A stretch of 35,905 bases of DNA from an uncultured Fibrobacter sp. Lineage in GTDB: Bacteria > Fibrobacterota > Fibrobacteria > Fibrobacterales > Fibrobacteraceae. The stretch is taken from assembly GCA_900313675.1 (NCBI GenBank), contig OMSO01000019.1, positions 1 to 35,905 on the forward strand. The letters run 5' to 3'. This document shows positions 28,328-35,905 of the stretch, in pieces (position 1 is the first letter of the stretch; each line of letters starts with the position of its first letter). Under the pieces are notes generated by a model. It did no database searches and was not told the DNA's origin. It saw only the letters and a list, made by a program, of their open reading frames with translations. The translations under genes and the position numbers were made by a program.

Positions 28328-28369
28328 AAACACCTGAAGTTCCAAACAAACCTCGGGTGTTTTTTTGCA
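28328..28369. terminator. Bidirectional terminator, FISUMP gene / glnN
   Basis: Stem AAACACCTGA (28328-28337) / TCGGGTGTTT (28353-28362): nine pairs plus one T-G wobble, loop 15 bases, with a T-run after it on the plus strand and an A-run before it. The two genes converge here. Confidence 0.82.
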
Positions 28370-28379
28370 TACAAATCGT

Positions 28380-30497
28380 TTAGTAGATGAACAGCATTTC
28401 CCTGTATTTGGGCAAGGGCCAGCAGTCGTCGGGCACGATTTTTTCCAGGGCGTCCACCACGCCGCGGAGTTCCGCCATGGCGTCGAGAATATCCTCGTGG
28501 TCCTTCTCCAGGCAGGCTTCCATCTTGGCAATGGCGGCCATCAGTTTCGAAGAACCTTCGCCCAGAGCCTTGGCGTAGCTGTCCAGACCGGGGAATCCCT
28601 GGTTCAGGGCCATTTCGTTTGTCTTGAGGGCCTTGGAGTAAGAATCCACCACCTTGGGCAAAATCACGTTCTTTGCCAGGTCACGGGCGATTTCCCCTTC
28701 GATATGGATACGCTTGTGGAAATCCTCCACGTTCACTTCGTAGCGGGATTCCATCTCGCGACGGTTCATCACGCCGTACTTCTCGAACAGGGCCACGTTC
28801 TCGTCTTTCACCAGGGCCTTCATGGCTTCCATAGAAGTCTTGATGTTAGGCAGCCCGCGGCGTTCCGCTTCGGCAATCCATTCGTCGGTATAGCCGTTGC
28901 CATTGAAAATTACGCGCTTGTGTTCCTTCACGATTTTCTGGAGAATCTTCTGCAGTCCCGTGTGAAAATTCTTCTCGTCCAGTTTTTCCAGCTGTTCCGC
29001 AATCATGTCAAAAGCTTCGGCCACGATGGTGTTCAGCACCACGTTGGGTTCGGAACAGCTCTGGCTAGAGCCCGGAGCACGGAACTCAAACTTGTTTCCC
29101 GTAAAGGCGAAGGGGCTCGTGCGGTTACGGTCGGTAGCGTCCCGAGGGAGCGGCGGCAAGGCGTCTGCGCCAATCCGCATGGCACCCGCCTGCTTGCTGG
29201 ACTTGGGCACGCCCTGTTCCAGCTGGTCGATTACGTCCATCAGCTGGTCACCAAGGTAGATAGACATAATCGCCGGAGGCGCCTCGTTGGCCCCAAGACG
29301 ATGGTCGTTACCCGCACCCGCCACCGTCATGCGGAGTAGGTCAGCGTGGGTATCCACCGCATAAATCACGGCACAGAGGGCCGTCAAGAAAACCGCATTC
29401 TGGTGAGGGTCCTTGCCGGGGTTCAGCAGGTTTCCATGACCGTAAGTAATGCTCCAGTTGTTGTGCTTGCCCGAGCCGTTCACGCCGGCAAAGGGCTTTT
29501 CGTGGAGCAGGCAAACCAGCCCGTGCCTGTCTGCCACCTGACGGAGCACTTCCATAATCTGCATGTTGTGGTCGCAGGCCAGGTTCACCTCTTCAAAGAT
29601 AGGAGCCAGTTCGAACTGGGCAGGGGCCACCTCGTTGTGGCGGGTCTTGGCCGGAATGCCCAGTTTCCACAGTTCCATTTCCACATCGTTCATAAAGTTC
29701 AATATACGGGTGGGAATGCTACCGAAGTAGTGGTCGTCCATCTGCTGGTGCTTGGCAGGCGTTGCGCCAAAGATGGTGCGCCCCGCCTGGTACAGGTCCG
29801 GCCGTTGCAGGTAAAAACGCTTGTCGATCAAGAAATATTCCTGCTCCGCGCCAAGAGTCACGGTGGTCTTCTTGGGGCTCGCCTTAAAACAGGTCATGAG
29901 CCTGCGGGTAGACTTGGAAAGGGCCTGCAAGCTGCGGAGCAGGGGCGTCTTCTTGTCCAGGGCCTCGCCGGTATAGCTGCAGAATGCCGTGGGAATACAA
30001 AGGGTCGCGCCGTTGCCGTGACGCTTGATAAAAGCGGGGCTGGTGGGGTCCCAGGCGGTGTATCCGCGGGCCTCGAAAGTGGAGCGCAGGCCCCCGCTGG
30101 GGAAACTGGAGGCGTCCGGCTCACCCACAATCAGGTTCTTGCCGCTGAACACCATGATGGGCTTGCCCTCTTCCAGTTCCAAGAAAGAATCGTGCTTTTC
30201 GGCGGTAGAGCCGGTAAGGGGCTGGAACCAGTGGGTAAAGTGGGTGGCGCCACGGTCCAGGGCCCAGCGTTTCATGGCATGGGCCACTTCGCTTGCGATG
30301 TTGGCGTCCAGGGGAGCGCCCTCGTCGATGGTGGCCAAAAGTTTTTCGCAGGTCTCCTTGGAAAGGTAGTTCCGCATAGCCCGGGCGTTGAACACGTCCT
30401 CGCCGAAATAGTCGATGTTTGCCGGCGTGGCAGGCTTGATGGGGGTGGCGGGTGCCGAAGCGATATCGTTGACGGTATTCTTGCGGGTGCTGATCAT
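28380..30497 (-). CDS. glnN: Glutamine synthetase type III
   Basis: 705 residues from MISTRKNTV, preceded by AAGGA at good spacing; the longer frame adds 23 residues that run into the promoter. The length fits GSIII (about 700), far larger than GSI or GSII. Diagnostic stretches: FPSGGLRSTFEARGYTAWDPTSPAFI, the metal-site region GAEQEYFLID, MELWKLGIPAKTRHNEVAPAQFELAPIFE, NGSGKHNNWSI and NKFEFRAPGSSQ (each quoted in part from longer blocks). It makes glutamine from glutamate, ammonia and ATP in the cytoplasm, the main ammonia assimilation route in rumen-type bacteria. Upstream are a sigma-54-like promoter and two palindromes, and a sigma-54 activator gene diverges from it, so nitrogen-responsive control is likely. 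Confidence 0.95.
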   Translation of the reverse strand: MISTRKNTVNDIASAPATPIKPATPANIDYFGEDVFNARAMRNYLSKETCEKLLATIDEGAPLDANIASEVAHAMKRWALDRGATHFTHWFQPLTGSTAEKHDSFLELEEGKPIMVFSGKNLIVGEPDASSFPSGGLRSTFEARGYTAWDPTSPAFIKRHGNGATLCIPTAFCSYTGEALDKKTPLLRSLQALSKSTRRLMTCFKASPKKTTVTLGAEQEYFLIDKRFYLQRPDLYQAGRTIFGATPAKHQQMDDHYFGSIPTRILNFMNDVEMELWKLGIPAKTRHNEVAPAQFELAPIFEEVNLACDHNMQIMEVLRQVADRHGLVCLLHEKPFAGVNGSGKHNNWSITYGHGNLLNPGKDPHQNAVFLTALCAVIYAVDTHADLLRMTVAGAGNDHRLGANEAPPAIMSIYLGDQLMDVIDQLEQGVPKSSKQAGAMRIGADALPPLPRDATDRNRTSPFAFTGNKFEFRAPGSSQSCSEPNVVLNTIVAEAFDMIAEQLEKLDEKNFHTGLQKILQKIVKEHKRVIFNGNGYTDEWIAEAERRGLPNIKTSMEAMKALVKDENVALFEKYGVMNRREMESRYEVNVEDFHKRIHIEGEIARDLAKNVILPKVVDSYSKALKTNEMALNQGFPGLDSYAKALGEGSSKLMAAIAKMEACLEKDHEDILDAMAELRGVVDALEKIVPDDCWPLPKYREMLFIY

Positions 30498-30562
30498 AGT
30501 GCGTCCTTTTGTTTCGGGGCGAAAAATAGAAAGGGGAATGGTAGCTTTGCAGTGAAAAAATG

Positions 30563-30577
30563 GCAAATTTTAGGCCT
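30563..30577 (-). promoter_or_regulatory. Sigma-54-type promoter upstream of glnN
   Basis: Minus strand AGGCCT-AAAAT-TTGCC: GG (30576-30575), ten bases, GC (30564-30563), as in the TGGCAC-N5-TTGCW consensus. The predicted start of transcription is near 30551, leaving a leader of about 54 bases with a ribosome binding site. The element is close to symmetrical, so a weaker match also exists on the plus strand. Confidence 0.5.
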
Positions 30578-30582
30578 TTTTC

Positions 30583-30627
30583 TTTACATTTTTGTAAAAT
30601 TCATCACTATTATTACATATTTGTAAA
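30583..30627. promoter_or_regulatory. Two TTTACA-N4-TGTAAA dyads
   Basis: Dyad 1 TTTACA-TTTT-TGTAAA (30583-30598) is perfect. Dyad 2 TTACA-TATT-TGTAA (30613-30626) repeats it 29 bases further on, and TTTGTAAA(A/G)TTCAT is repeated directly (30591 and 30620). They lie upstream of both the glnN promoter and the divergent regulator gene. Confidence 0.5.
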
Positions 30628-30657
30628 GTTCATACAAAACAAACCGCCTAACAATCC

Positions 30658-30669
30658 TATATTTAGGCC
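30658..30669 (+). promoter_or_regulatory. TATATT -10 box, probable leaderless start
   Basis: TATATT (30658-30663) is separated from the ATG at 30670 by only six bases (TAGGCC). Transcription would start at the A of the ATG; no ribosome binding site is present. Confidence 0.55.
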
Positions 30670-31815
30670 ATGGAATTCAACGCCCTGCAAACAGAAGCCC
30701 TGCGCCAAATCGACGACGCCCTGCACCATATCCGGGCCAAGGAGCGCCTGAGGCAAAGGCTGCAAGAAATCATCGGCAACAATTTCGCCGCCGTCGAAAC
30801 GGGATACCAGAAGAAATTCCAGGAGCTTCGCGACCTCATAGGCGGCACGCCAAGCGAACTCATCGGAAACACCCGCGCCATGCAAGAGGTGGAGCGGCAG
30901 GTGCGGCAAATCGCAAGTAGCGACGCCGTGGTGCTTATCCGCGGGGCGGCAGGTACCGGCAAGGAACACACCGCCAGGACACTGCACCGCATGTCCGAAA
31001 GGGCAAGTGGGCCCTTCGTCATCTTGAACTGCGATTCCCTGAACGCAGGCGAAGGATTCAACTCCCTGGAAAGTGAACTGTTCGGCTACGAAAGGGGCGC
31101 CTTCACCGGCGCCACCGCGCGCCACTTGGGCAAGGCGGAGCAGGCAAACGGCGGCACCCTTTTTATAGACGAGGTCGGCTCCCTGCCCCTTGCCGCACAG
31201 ACCAAGCTTTTGCAGTTCCTGCAAGACCGGCGCTTCAGCCGCCTGGGAAGCAACATCTTCCAGAACGCAAACATCCGGATTATCGCCAGCACCGGCAAGG
31301 ACCTCGAAACCCTGATGCAGCAGGGGCTTTTCCGCGAAGACCTCTACTACCGCCTGAACATTTTCCAGATCAAGCTGCCGGAACTGTCCCAACGCAAGAC
31401 GGACATTTTGCTTTTGGCGGACCATTTCATCGCCAAGATGAACCTGAAATACGGCAAGAAAATCCAGAGGCTCAGCACTCCCGCCATCGACATGCTCATG
31501 AGCTACCACTGGCCGGGCAACGTGCGTGAACTGGAAAACTGCATCGAGCACGCCTGCCTCGCCACCACAGACGTAAGCATCAACGCCTACGACCTTCCAC
31601 CCACATTGCAGACCGACGTTACCTCCGGCACGTCGCTCATTCCCGAAGGTCCGGCGTCGCTCTCCACGCTGCTCCGCTCCTACGAAAAAGAAATCCTGAT
31701 GGAAGCCCTGCGCAAAAACAACGGGAACCTGAGCGCCGCCGGCCGCGACCTGCAGGTAAGCCCCCGCATGATGCATTACAAGGTGAACAAGTACGGCATC
31801 GAGGTCCAGGAATGA
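30670..31815 (+). CDS. Sigma-54-dependent transcriptional activator (NifA/NtrC type)
   Basis: 381 residues. The AAA+ domain (about 62-300) has Walker A GAAGTGKE (92-99), the sigma-54 contact loop GAFTGA intact at 143-148, Walker B TLFIDE (163-168), and FREDLYYRLNIFQIKLPEL. The C-terminal Fis-type helix-turn-helix is about 340-376 (NNGNLSAAGRDLQVSPRMMHYKV, split here). The N-terminal 60 residues are a short helical stretch, not a receiver, GAF or PAS domain, so its activity is probably controlled by level or by a partner protein. The gene lies divergent from glnN, which has a sigma-54-like promoter, so glnN is the obvious candidate target. The next gene overlaps by four bases (ATGA). Confidence 0.92.
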   Translation: MEFNALQTEALRQIDDALHHIRAKERLRQRLQEIIGNNFAAVETGYQKKFQELRDLIGGTPSELIGNTRAMQEVERQVRQIASSDAVVLIRGAAGTGKEHTARTLHRMSERASGPFVILNCDSLNAGEGFNSLESELFGYERGAFTGATARHLGKAEQANGGTLFIDEVGSLPLAAQTKLLQFLQDRRFSRLGSNIFQNANIRIIASTGKDLETLMQQGLFREDLYYRLNIFQIKLPELSQRKTDILLLADHFIAKMNLKYGKKIQRLSTPAIDMLMSYHWPGNVRELENCIEHACLATTDVSINAYDLPPTLQTDVTSGTSLIPEGPASLSTLLRSYEKEILMEALRKNNGNLSAAGRDLQVSPRMMHYKVNKYGIEVQE

Positions 31816-32615
31816 ACATCGCTCGCGAAGTCCTGTCCAACCAGGACGGCCCTTTCAAGGATTTGGAAAAGCTGGTCCGCAGGTACGCCACCACCGAATA
31901 CAAGAGGCCCATCGCCGACCACACCCGGAATGCTTTCGCCGACGCGGAACAGTTCATCGAAGATTTTTACATCAAAAGGTTCGCCCAGTCCGAAGGACCA
32001 TCCTGCGCTACCCCACAGTCTGTCATTTTAGACTCAGGCTGCGGCACCGGCGAAAGCACACAACATCTGGCAAGGCGTTTTCCGGACTATCCCGTCATCG
32101 GCATCGACAAGTCCGCCTTACGCCTGGACAAGGCGGGCAGGGCCTTCGACACCGGCCAGTCCCGCAGCACCGAGGCGCGAAACGACGATGCCCAACAAAA
32201 TGAACCTAAAAACATTTTCTACGTTCGGGCAGAACTCATCGACTTTTGGCGGCTCGCTTTGGACAAGGTAACAAGCGGGCAATGGGTCATTCCCTACCAC
32301 GCCCTCTATTACCCCAATCCCTGGCCCAAGCAGAGCGAAGCGGGCAGGCGTTTCCACCTGCACCCCATATTCCCCACCCTGTTGCAGTTGGCGCAAGAAA
32401 CGGAGTTGCGAACCAACTGGGAAATCTACGCACGGGAATTTGAACTGGCGGCGGGTGTATTACAGAAGATGCCGGTTAGTGATTGCTTCCCCTCTTCGAG
32501 GGTCGCAATGACAATCTGTTGCGAAGCGTTCGAGCCTGAGCAGCCCATCACCGCCTTCGAGCGCAAGTACAAGAATGCCCGCCAGCAGTTGTGGCGGGTC
32601 ATGGTCCATCGATAA
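31812..32615 (+). CDS. TrmB-like SAM-dependent methyltransferase with repeat insert
   Basis: 267 residues. SAM-binding motif I ILDSGCGTGES (72-82), then PVIGIDKS with the acidic ribose-binding residue, YYPNPWPK (167-173; compare TrmB PDPWPK), RRFHLHPIFP and a C-terminal FEPEQPITAFERKY. This fits TrmB, the tRNA guanine-N7 (G46) methyltransferase, in a divergent form. Residues about 224-234 are encoded by a hairpin repeat (32481-32512) that sits in frame just before the conserved C-terminal block. Another low-complexity segment (about 112-132) may also be an insertion. The start codon overlaps the stop of the sigma-54 activator gene (ATGA). Convergent with the next gene, nine bases apart. True tRNA activity is likely but not proven. 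Confidence 0.82.
   Translation: MNIAREVLSNQDGPFKDLEKLVRRYATTEYKRPIADHTRNAFADAEQFIEDFYIKRFAQSEGPSCATPQSVILDSGCGTGESTQHLARRFPDYPVIGIDKSALRLDKAGRAFDTGQSRSTEARNDDAQQNEPKNIFYVRAELIDFWRLALDKVTSGQWVIPYHALYYPNPWPKQSEAGRRFHLHPIFPTLLQLAQETELRTNWEIYAREFELAAGVLQKMPVSDCFPSSRVAMTICCEAFEPEQPITAFERKYKNARQQLWRVMVHR
32481..32512 (+). repeat. GATTGCTTC ... TCGCAATGAC hairpin repeat inside a coding region
   Basis: Outer stem ATTGC (32482-32486) / GCAAT (32505-32509) and inner stem CCCTC-TTC-GAGGG (32490-32502). The flanks match a hairpin repeat seen in many bacterial genomes (GATTGCTTCG ... CGCAATGACA). It is read in frame as DCFPSSRVAMT. Confidence 0.7.
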
Positions 32616-32624
32616 TCAAAAAAA

Positions 32625-33830
32625 TTAATTCCGTTCTTCCAGCCACTTCACGAAGGTAGGCACGTTCTTGGTGAACTGCACCCGCACATGGGAGTCCTGC
32701 AAAATCAGGAATTCCGTGAGACCGTATTTCTTGTCTTCGGCGCCCCAGTCATAGGTATAGCCCAGACGGGTCCAGGGGTAGCCCGTTTTCTTGACGTAGG
32801 CCTTTGCACGGCTGTCGTCGAACCAGCGCTTGAACGAAAGCTTGAATTCCTTGTCGTAGGTGTAGTCATCGAAACTTTCGTCAAACTTCAGCGTCATGGA
32901 ATCCAGTTTCACGTCGGTCTGGTAAGCCGGACGCACCAGGTCAATGGGCTTCACCCACAAAGCCGTAAAGTGGGTGTACTTGGCGTTGGCACGGATTCCG
33001 AGCAGCTGTTTTAGCCGCACTTCCCAGTCCTTCACGCCGGCATTGTTCGACTTATACCAAGAATACAACTCCTTCTCCGAAACCACCCACACCTCTTGCG
33101 ACATAACCAACGTATCCGTGTCATAAATATCGGGACGATTATGGAACGTAAGCACCAACACGTGAGTGGAATCCCTGTCCCAAGTCACACCCTCCGACTC
33201 CGGCGTGACGGTGACCAGCGGGTAAATCTCTTCTTGTTTCGCTTCAGCGGCATCGGCAATAGCCGCCTCGTATTTCACCTGCAGCAAGGAATCCGAATCC
33301 ATGCCCGTCGATACGGTTCGCCCTCTCGGCGTCACCACTTCGCAGTAGGGAATCATGTGAAAGCCGGTGGCCACCTTGTGCTTCTCGAAAAATTCAATGA
33401 GCAGGTCGTCGTTCTGGGTAAACAGCTTGTCTCCTTCCACAAAGGAGACTACCGTCTTGCAGAATCCCGATTCCGGAACAACTAGGCCCGACGCCCCGTC
33501 CTTGCGGGTGGTATCCAGCACGAACTTGTGCTTGTCCTCGCCACAGGCGTATTCATAGTATTTCAGGGTTGCAACTCCAGGGCCCATCTCCTGCACAAAG
33601 AGGTTGTCCTGGTCTTCGCTATAGGCGGGCTTCACCAGCACCGTAGAATCTCCCAGCTGCATATACTGGGGGCTGGCCTCGCTGCAGTAGAAGGCGGGCT
33701 GCCTGAACACGCCGATAACGCCCGACCTGTTCTTGAAAAATTCCGGGTCATCTACCTTGGGCCCACCAGCGCACCCCCAAAAAGAAAGGGCGACTGTCCC
33801 AACCAAAGCACTCAAAAAAATCTTTTTCAT
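32625..33830 (-). CDS. Lipoprotein of unknown function
   Basis: 401 residues from MKKIFLSALVGTVALSFWGCAGG (given in part: signal ends SFWGC), lipidated Cys at about 20; the longer frame adds 15 residues and overlaps the upstream stop region. Beta-rich, with many Asp, Lys and Tyr residues. The C-terminal half has KLSFKRWFDDSRAKAYVKK and a Trp/Tyr-rich end (YPWTRLGYTYDWG ... TKNVPTFVKWLEE). No family or catalytic motif recognised. It lies 16 bases downstream of the acyltransferase stop codon on the same strand, so it may share its transcript. No clear ribosome binding site. Confidence 0.78.
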   Translation of the reverse strand: MKKIFLSALVGTVALSFWGCAGGPKVDDPEFFKNRSGVIGVFRQPAFYCSEASPQYMQLGDSTVLVKPAYSEDQDNLFVQEMGPGVATLKYYEYACGEDKHKFVLDTTRKDGASGLVVPESGFCKTVVSFVEGDKLFTQNDDLLIEFFEKHKVATGFHMIPYCEVVTPRGRTVSTGMDSDSLLQVKYEAAIADAAEAKQEEIYPLVTVTPESEGVTWDRDSTHVLVLTFHNRPDIYDTDTLVMSQEVWVVSEKELYSWYKSNNAGVKDWEVRLKQLLGIRANAKYTHFTALWVKPIDLVRPAYQTDVKLDSMTLKFDESFDDYTYDKEFKLSFKRWFDDSRAKAYVKKTGYPWTRLGYTYDWGAEDKKYGLTEFLILQDSHVRVQFTKNVPTFVKWLEERN

Positions 33831-33846
33831 CACAGGTACAAGATAG

Positions 33847-34869
33847 CTATTGGCGGCTTTGTCGCTTGCCGGCAAGCCATGGAATAAAACGATTAATGAA
33901 CAGAATTTCAGGAACCAGGATTACCAGCGTAACTAAGGTAAGCGGGACACAAACCAAAAGCGAACTATGCAAATACCCTACATCCATACGGAACAAAGAA
34001 ACTGTCATTCCTATCAAGATTGCCTGAACCATCATATGCAAAGCAAAAATGGTCAAGCTATTCTGGCCTAAGAAATCCAAAACCCTGTTTCCGGGAATCA
34101 TCTTGCACAGTGAAACAAAACCTATCAATCCTGCATTGCACATCAGGGCCTGCATCAACAGATACTCCCATGTCGCAAGCGCATGGTCACGTAGCCAAAA
34201 TGCCAATGCAAAAACAACAACTGCAACAGCAACGAACGCACAAGACCGTCCCTTCGAATTCAAGATTCGTTCAACAAGGTTCCGTCGACTAAAAGCAAAT
34301 CCTGCCGAAAAAAAGAAAAGGTAAAAGCAGGCCTGATCCACGTTCCAAACAGCATGAGGAAAATGCCTGATGTCCATATACGTCCAATAATAAATTCCAT
34401 AGACAAAAAGACTCACAACGACAGAAGCTATCAAAAATTTATTTCGTAAGCGGAGCAAAATCCAAAAAGCGATTTCAACAACAAAAAGGCAGGTCAAAAA
34501 CCACAGAGGAGTAACAAACACCCCGCTATTCACCCCTTGTAAAATCTGCAACAAAGCATCGGCCACAGAAGTATCCGCCGCATGGCCAGTCAGACCAAAG
34601 CTCCGCCTTACAAAGAACCAGAAGGCAAAAAGTATAACCGAAAAACCAAAATACGGGACAAGGAGCGTTCGCACCTTCTTCAGGAGCATCTTCCCAAACG
34701 GCATCGTTGCCGACGAACCAAAGGTCCACCCCGAAAGAAAAAAGAACACCGGCAGCACAAAGGCAAAAATCACCTCGCTCACCAGGTAAATGGATTGCAA
34801 GTGGCCCAAAGCCACAAGAACGATGGCTAGAGCCTTGCAATTGTCAATCCAGGTAATCCGCTGCATCAT
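33847..34869 (-). CDS. Membrane acyltransferase (acyltransferase family 3)
   Basis: 340 residues with about ten membrane spans. The N-terminus ITWIDNCKALAIVLVALGHL carries the family 3 signature with the catalytic-type His in LGH, followed by FVLPVFFFLSGW and an Arg-rich cytosolic turn. Members transfer acetyl or other acyl groups to sugars of O-antigen, peptidoglycan or exopolysaccharide at the inner membrane. Two Met codons lie in tandem at the start (34869 and 34866) and no ribosome binding site is seen; a TATTAT box ends six bases upstream. Substrate unknown; it may modify the polysaccharide started by the sugar transferases in this window, but that is a guess. Confidence 0.88.
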   Translation of the reverse strand: MMQRITWIDNCKALAIVLVALGHLQSIYLVSEVIFAFVLPVFFFLSGWTFGSSATMPFGKMLLKKVRTLLVPYFGFSVILFAFWFFVRRSFGLTGHAADTSVADALLQILQGVNSGVFVTPLWFLTCLFVVEIAFWILLRLRNKFLIASVVVSLFVYGIYYWTYMDIRHFPHAVWNVDQACFYLFFFSAGFAFSRRNLVERILNSKGRSCAFVAVAVVVFALAFWLRDHALATWEYLLMQALMCNAGLIGFVSLCKMIPGNRVLDFLGQNSLTIFALHMMVQAILIGMTVSLFRMDVGYLHSSLLVCVPLTLVTLVILVPEILFINRFIPWLAGKRQSRQ

Positions 34870-34875
34870 AGAACA

Positions 34876-34910
34876 ATAATAAAAAGAAACCCCGCGGTTT
34901 TACCCGCGGG
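34876..34910 (-). terminator. S1 terminator joined to a TATTAT promoter box
   Basis: Minus strand: perfect 7-bp stem CCCGCGG (34910-34904) / CCGCGGG (34897-34891), followed by a T-rich run, and then TATTAT (34881-34876) six bases before the acyltransferase ATG. The hairpin ends rpsA transcription about 120 bases after its stop, and the next gene's -10 box overlaps the end of the T-run. Confidence 0.75.
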
Positions 34911-34980
34911 ATTCCTTTAAGCGTTTGATTAGCGATGAGTTCCAGGTGCTTTCATTTTGCGCAAATCGCCATTACTTCAC

Positions 34981-35031
34981 CTCAAAGCAAGCCATAGGCT
35001 TGCGAACTCATCACTCATAACCCACAACTCA
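34981..35031 (-). repeat. Modular hairpin repeat (family A) after the S1 stop codon
   Basis: On the minus strand, immediately after the TAG: TGAGTTGTGGGTTATGAG, TGATGAGTTCG, palindrome CAAGCC-TAT-GGCTTG (35002-34988), CTTTGAGGTG. Same flanks as the other units. Confidence 0.82.
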
Positions 35032-35905
35032 CTAGGCTTCTTCAGCCGGCTTTTCGGCAGCTTCGTCAGCAGCCTTCTCAGCCTTCTTCTTGGTGCTCTT
35101 CTTCTTGGGGGCGGCGGCTTCACCGATGGTGGTGCCAGATTCGCCCGGCTTGTGAGAGTCCATCCAAGCCTTCAGCTCGGCGGATTCACGGTTCTTGAAG
35201 TAGTCCACCACAGAGAGGAAGATCTTGCGGTTGTTCTGGTCGATTTCGGTCACCACAGCCGGAACTTCGTCGCCAACCTTGAATGCATCGGCAGGAACCT
35301 TGATGTATTCAGCGGTGAGCTTGGAAACCGGGATGAAGCCTTCGATACCGTCGGCGAGCTCAACCACGACACCGCGGTCCAGCATGCGAACGATCTTGCC
35401 CTTCACTTCGGCGTCCACGGGGTATGTGGTTTCCACAGAATCCCACGGGTCTTCGGTGAGGTGCTTCATGGAAAGGCTAATGCGGCGCTTTTCCTTATCG
35501 ACGGCCAGCACGACGCATTCCACCTTGTCACCCTTCTTGACCATTTCGTTGGGATGAGTGATCTTCTTGGTCCAGGACATGTCAGACACGTGGATGAGAC
35601 CATCAACACCTTCCTTGATTTCGACGAAGGCGCCGAAGGAAGCGATGTTGCGGATTTCACCAACCACGCGGGCACCCGGCGGAAGTTCAGTTTCGATAGA
35701 ATCCCACGGGTCGCTTTCCAGCTGCTTCATGCCGAGAGAGATACGTTCTGCATCTTCTTCGACCTTGAGCACCACGGCTTCCACTTCCTGACCAACGGTG
35801 AGGATTTTGGACGGGTGCTTGACATGCTGAGTCCAGGACATTTCGGAAACGTGGATGAGGCCTTCGACGCCGCTATCCAGTTCAACGAATGCACCGTAAT
35901 CGGTA
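35032..35905 (-). CDS. rpsA: Ribosomal protein S1, C-terminal part (5' end outside window)
   Basis: The frame is open to the window edge and gives 290 residues. At least three S1 (OB-fold) repeats are seen with the typical GAFVELDSGVEGLIHVSEMSW and SFGAFVEIKEGVDGLIHVSDMSW blocks (quoted in part), each preceded or followed by DPWDSIETELPPGARV-type linkers; the last repeat is more divergent (RGVVVELADGIEGFIPVSKL). The tail is Ala, Lys and Glu rich (KKKSTKKKAEKAADEAAEKP), a common ending in this phylum and in Bacteroidota. S1 binds mRNA on the 30S subunit and helps start translation of poorly matched leaders. A family A repeat starts right at the stop codon and a terminator lies about 120 bases downstream. 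Confidence 0.95.
   Translation of the reverse strand, partial: TDYGAFVELDSGVEGLIHVSEMSWTQHVKHPSKILTVGQEVEAVVLKVEEDAERISLGMKQLESDPWDSIETELPPGARVVGEIRNIASFGAFVEIKEGVDGLIHVSDMSWTKKITHPNEMVKKGDKVECVVLAVDKEKRRISLSMKHLTEDPWDSVETTYPVDAEVKGKIVRMLDRGVVVELADGIEGFIPVSKLTAEYIKVPADAFKVGDEVPAVVTEIDQNNRKIFLSVVDYFKNRESAELKAWMDSHKPGESGTTIGEAAAPKKKSTKKKAEKAADEAAEKPAEEA

Overview
The window looks like chromosomal DNA from Fibrobacter (phylum Fibrobacterota) or a close relative. The best evidence is a lipoprotein at 26930-28300 that ends in the Fibrobacter succinogenes major paralogous (FISUMP-type) domain. Supporting evidence: secreted GH43-CBM6 and GH2 enzymes with a shared C-terminal tail, a type III (GlnN) glutamine synthetase, Asp/Ser-rich lipoproteins, and moderate GC. 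No rRNA, tRNA, CRISPR array, phage gene or transposase was seen.

Layout. 1-3.2 kb: the 3' end of acetate kinase converges on a secreted tandem Ig/cadherin-like protein that has a CRP-type palindrome upstream. 3.2-6.3 kb (minus): an operon of a NagZ-like lipoprotein glycosidase and a Uup-type ABC-F ATPase. 6.5-12.1 kb (plus): a GH43-CBM6-CBM6 enzyme and a LacZ-type GH2 enzyme, probably co-transcribed for hemicellulose side-chain breakdown. 12.2-13.7 kb (plus): three overlapping genes for an ECF sigma factor, a single-membrane-span protein and a Cys/His-rich Spy/CnrX-like periplasmic protein, a likely envelope or metal stress circuit. 13.8-17.0 kb (plus): a lipoprotein coupled to a predicted outer-membrane barrel. 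17.0-21.7 kb (minus): homoserine dehydrogenase, a polyprenyl-phosphate sugar transferase, nadC and coaX. 21.8-24.2 kb (plus): a second sugar transferase and a DUF58 protein. 24.4-26.7 kb (minus): a TetM/EF-G-like GTPase behind a small protein built of seven 14-residue repeats. 26.9-28.3 kb: the FISUMP lipoprotein. 28.4-32.6 kb: glnN diverges from a NifA/NtrC-type sigma-54 activator that overlaps a TrmB-like methyltransferase gene. 32.6-35.9 kb (minus): a lipoprotein, an acyltransferase and the 3' part of ribosomal protein S1.

The most unusual content lies between and inside the genes. A modular repeat, with constant flanks (TGAGGTCG and CTTTGAG) around an inner segment that is a different palindrome in most copies, occurs about a dozen times. 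It touches stop codons, abuts the nadC start, and two tandem units sit in frame inside the EF-G-like gene as 23 extra codons. A different hairpin repeat sits in frame in the TrmB-like gene. Other repeats include a REP-like hairpin with compensatory base changes, an AGGGAGGG hairpin in three copies, and G-rich TTAGGGG tracts on both sides of a sugar transferase gene. Several genes have a TATATT or TATTAT box only 6-9 bases before the start codon and no ribosome binding site, which suggests leaderless mRNAs.

All functional calls come from motifs read by eye. Family names are established knowledge; regulatory and system-level statements are inference.
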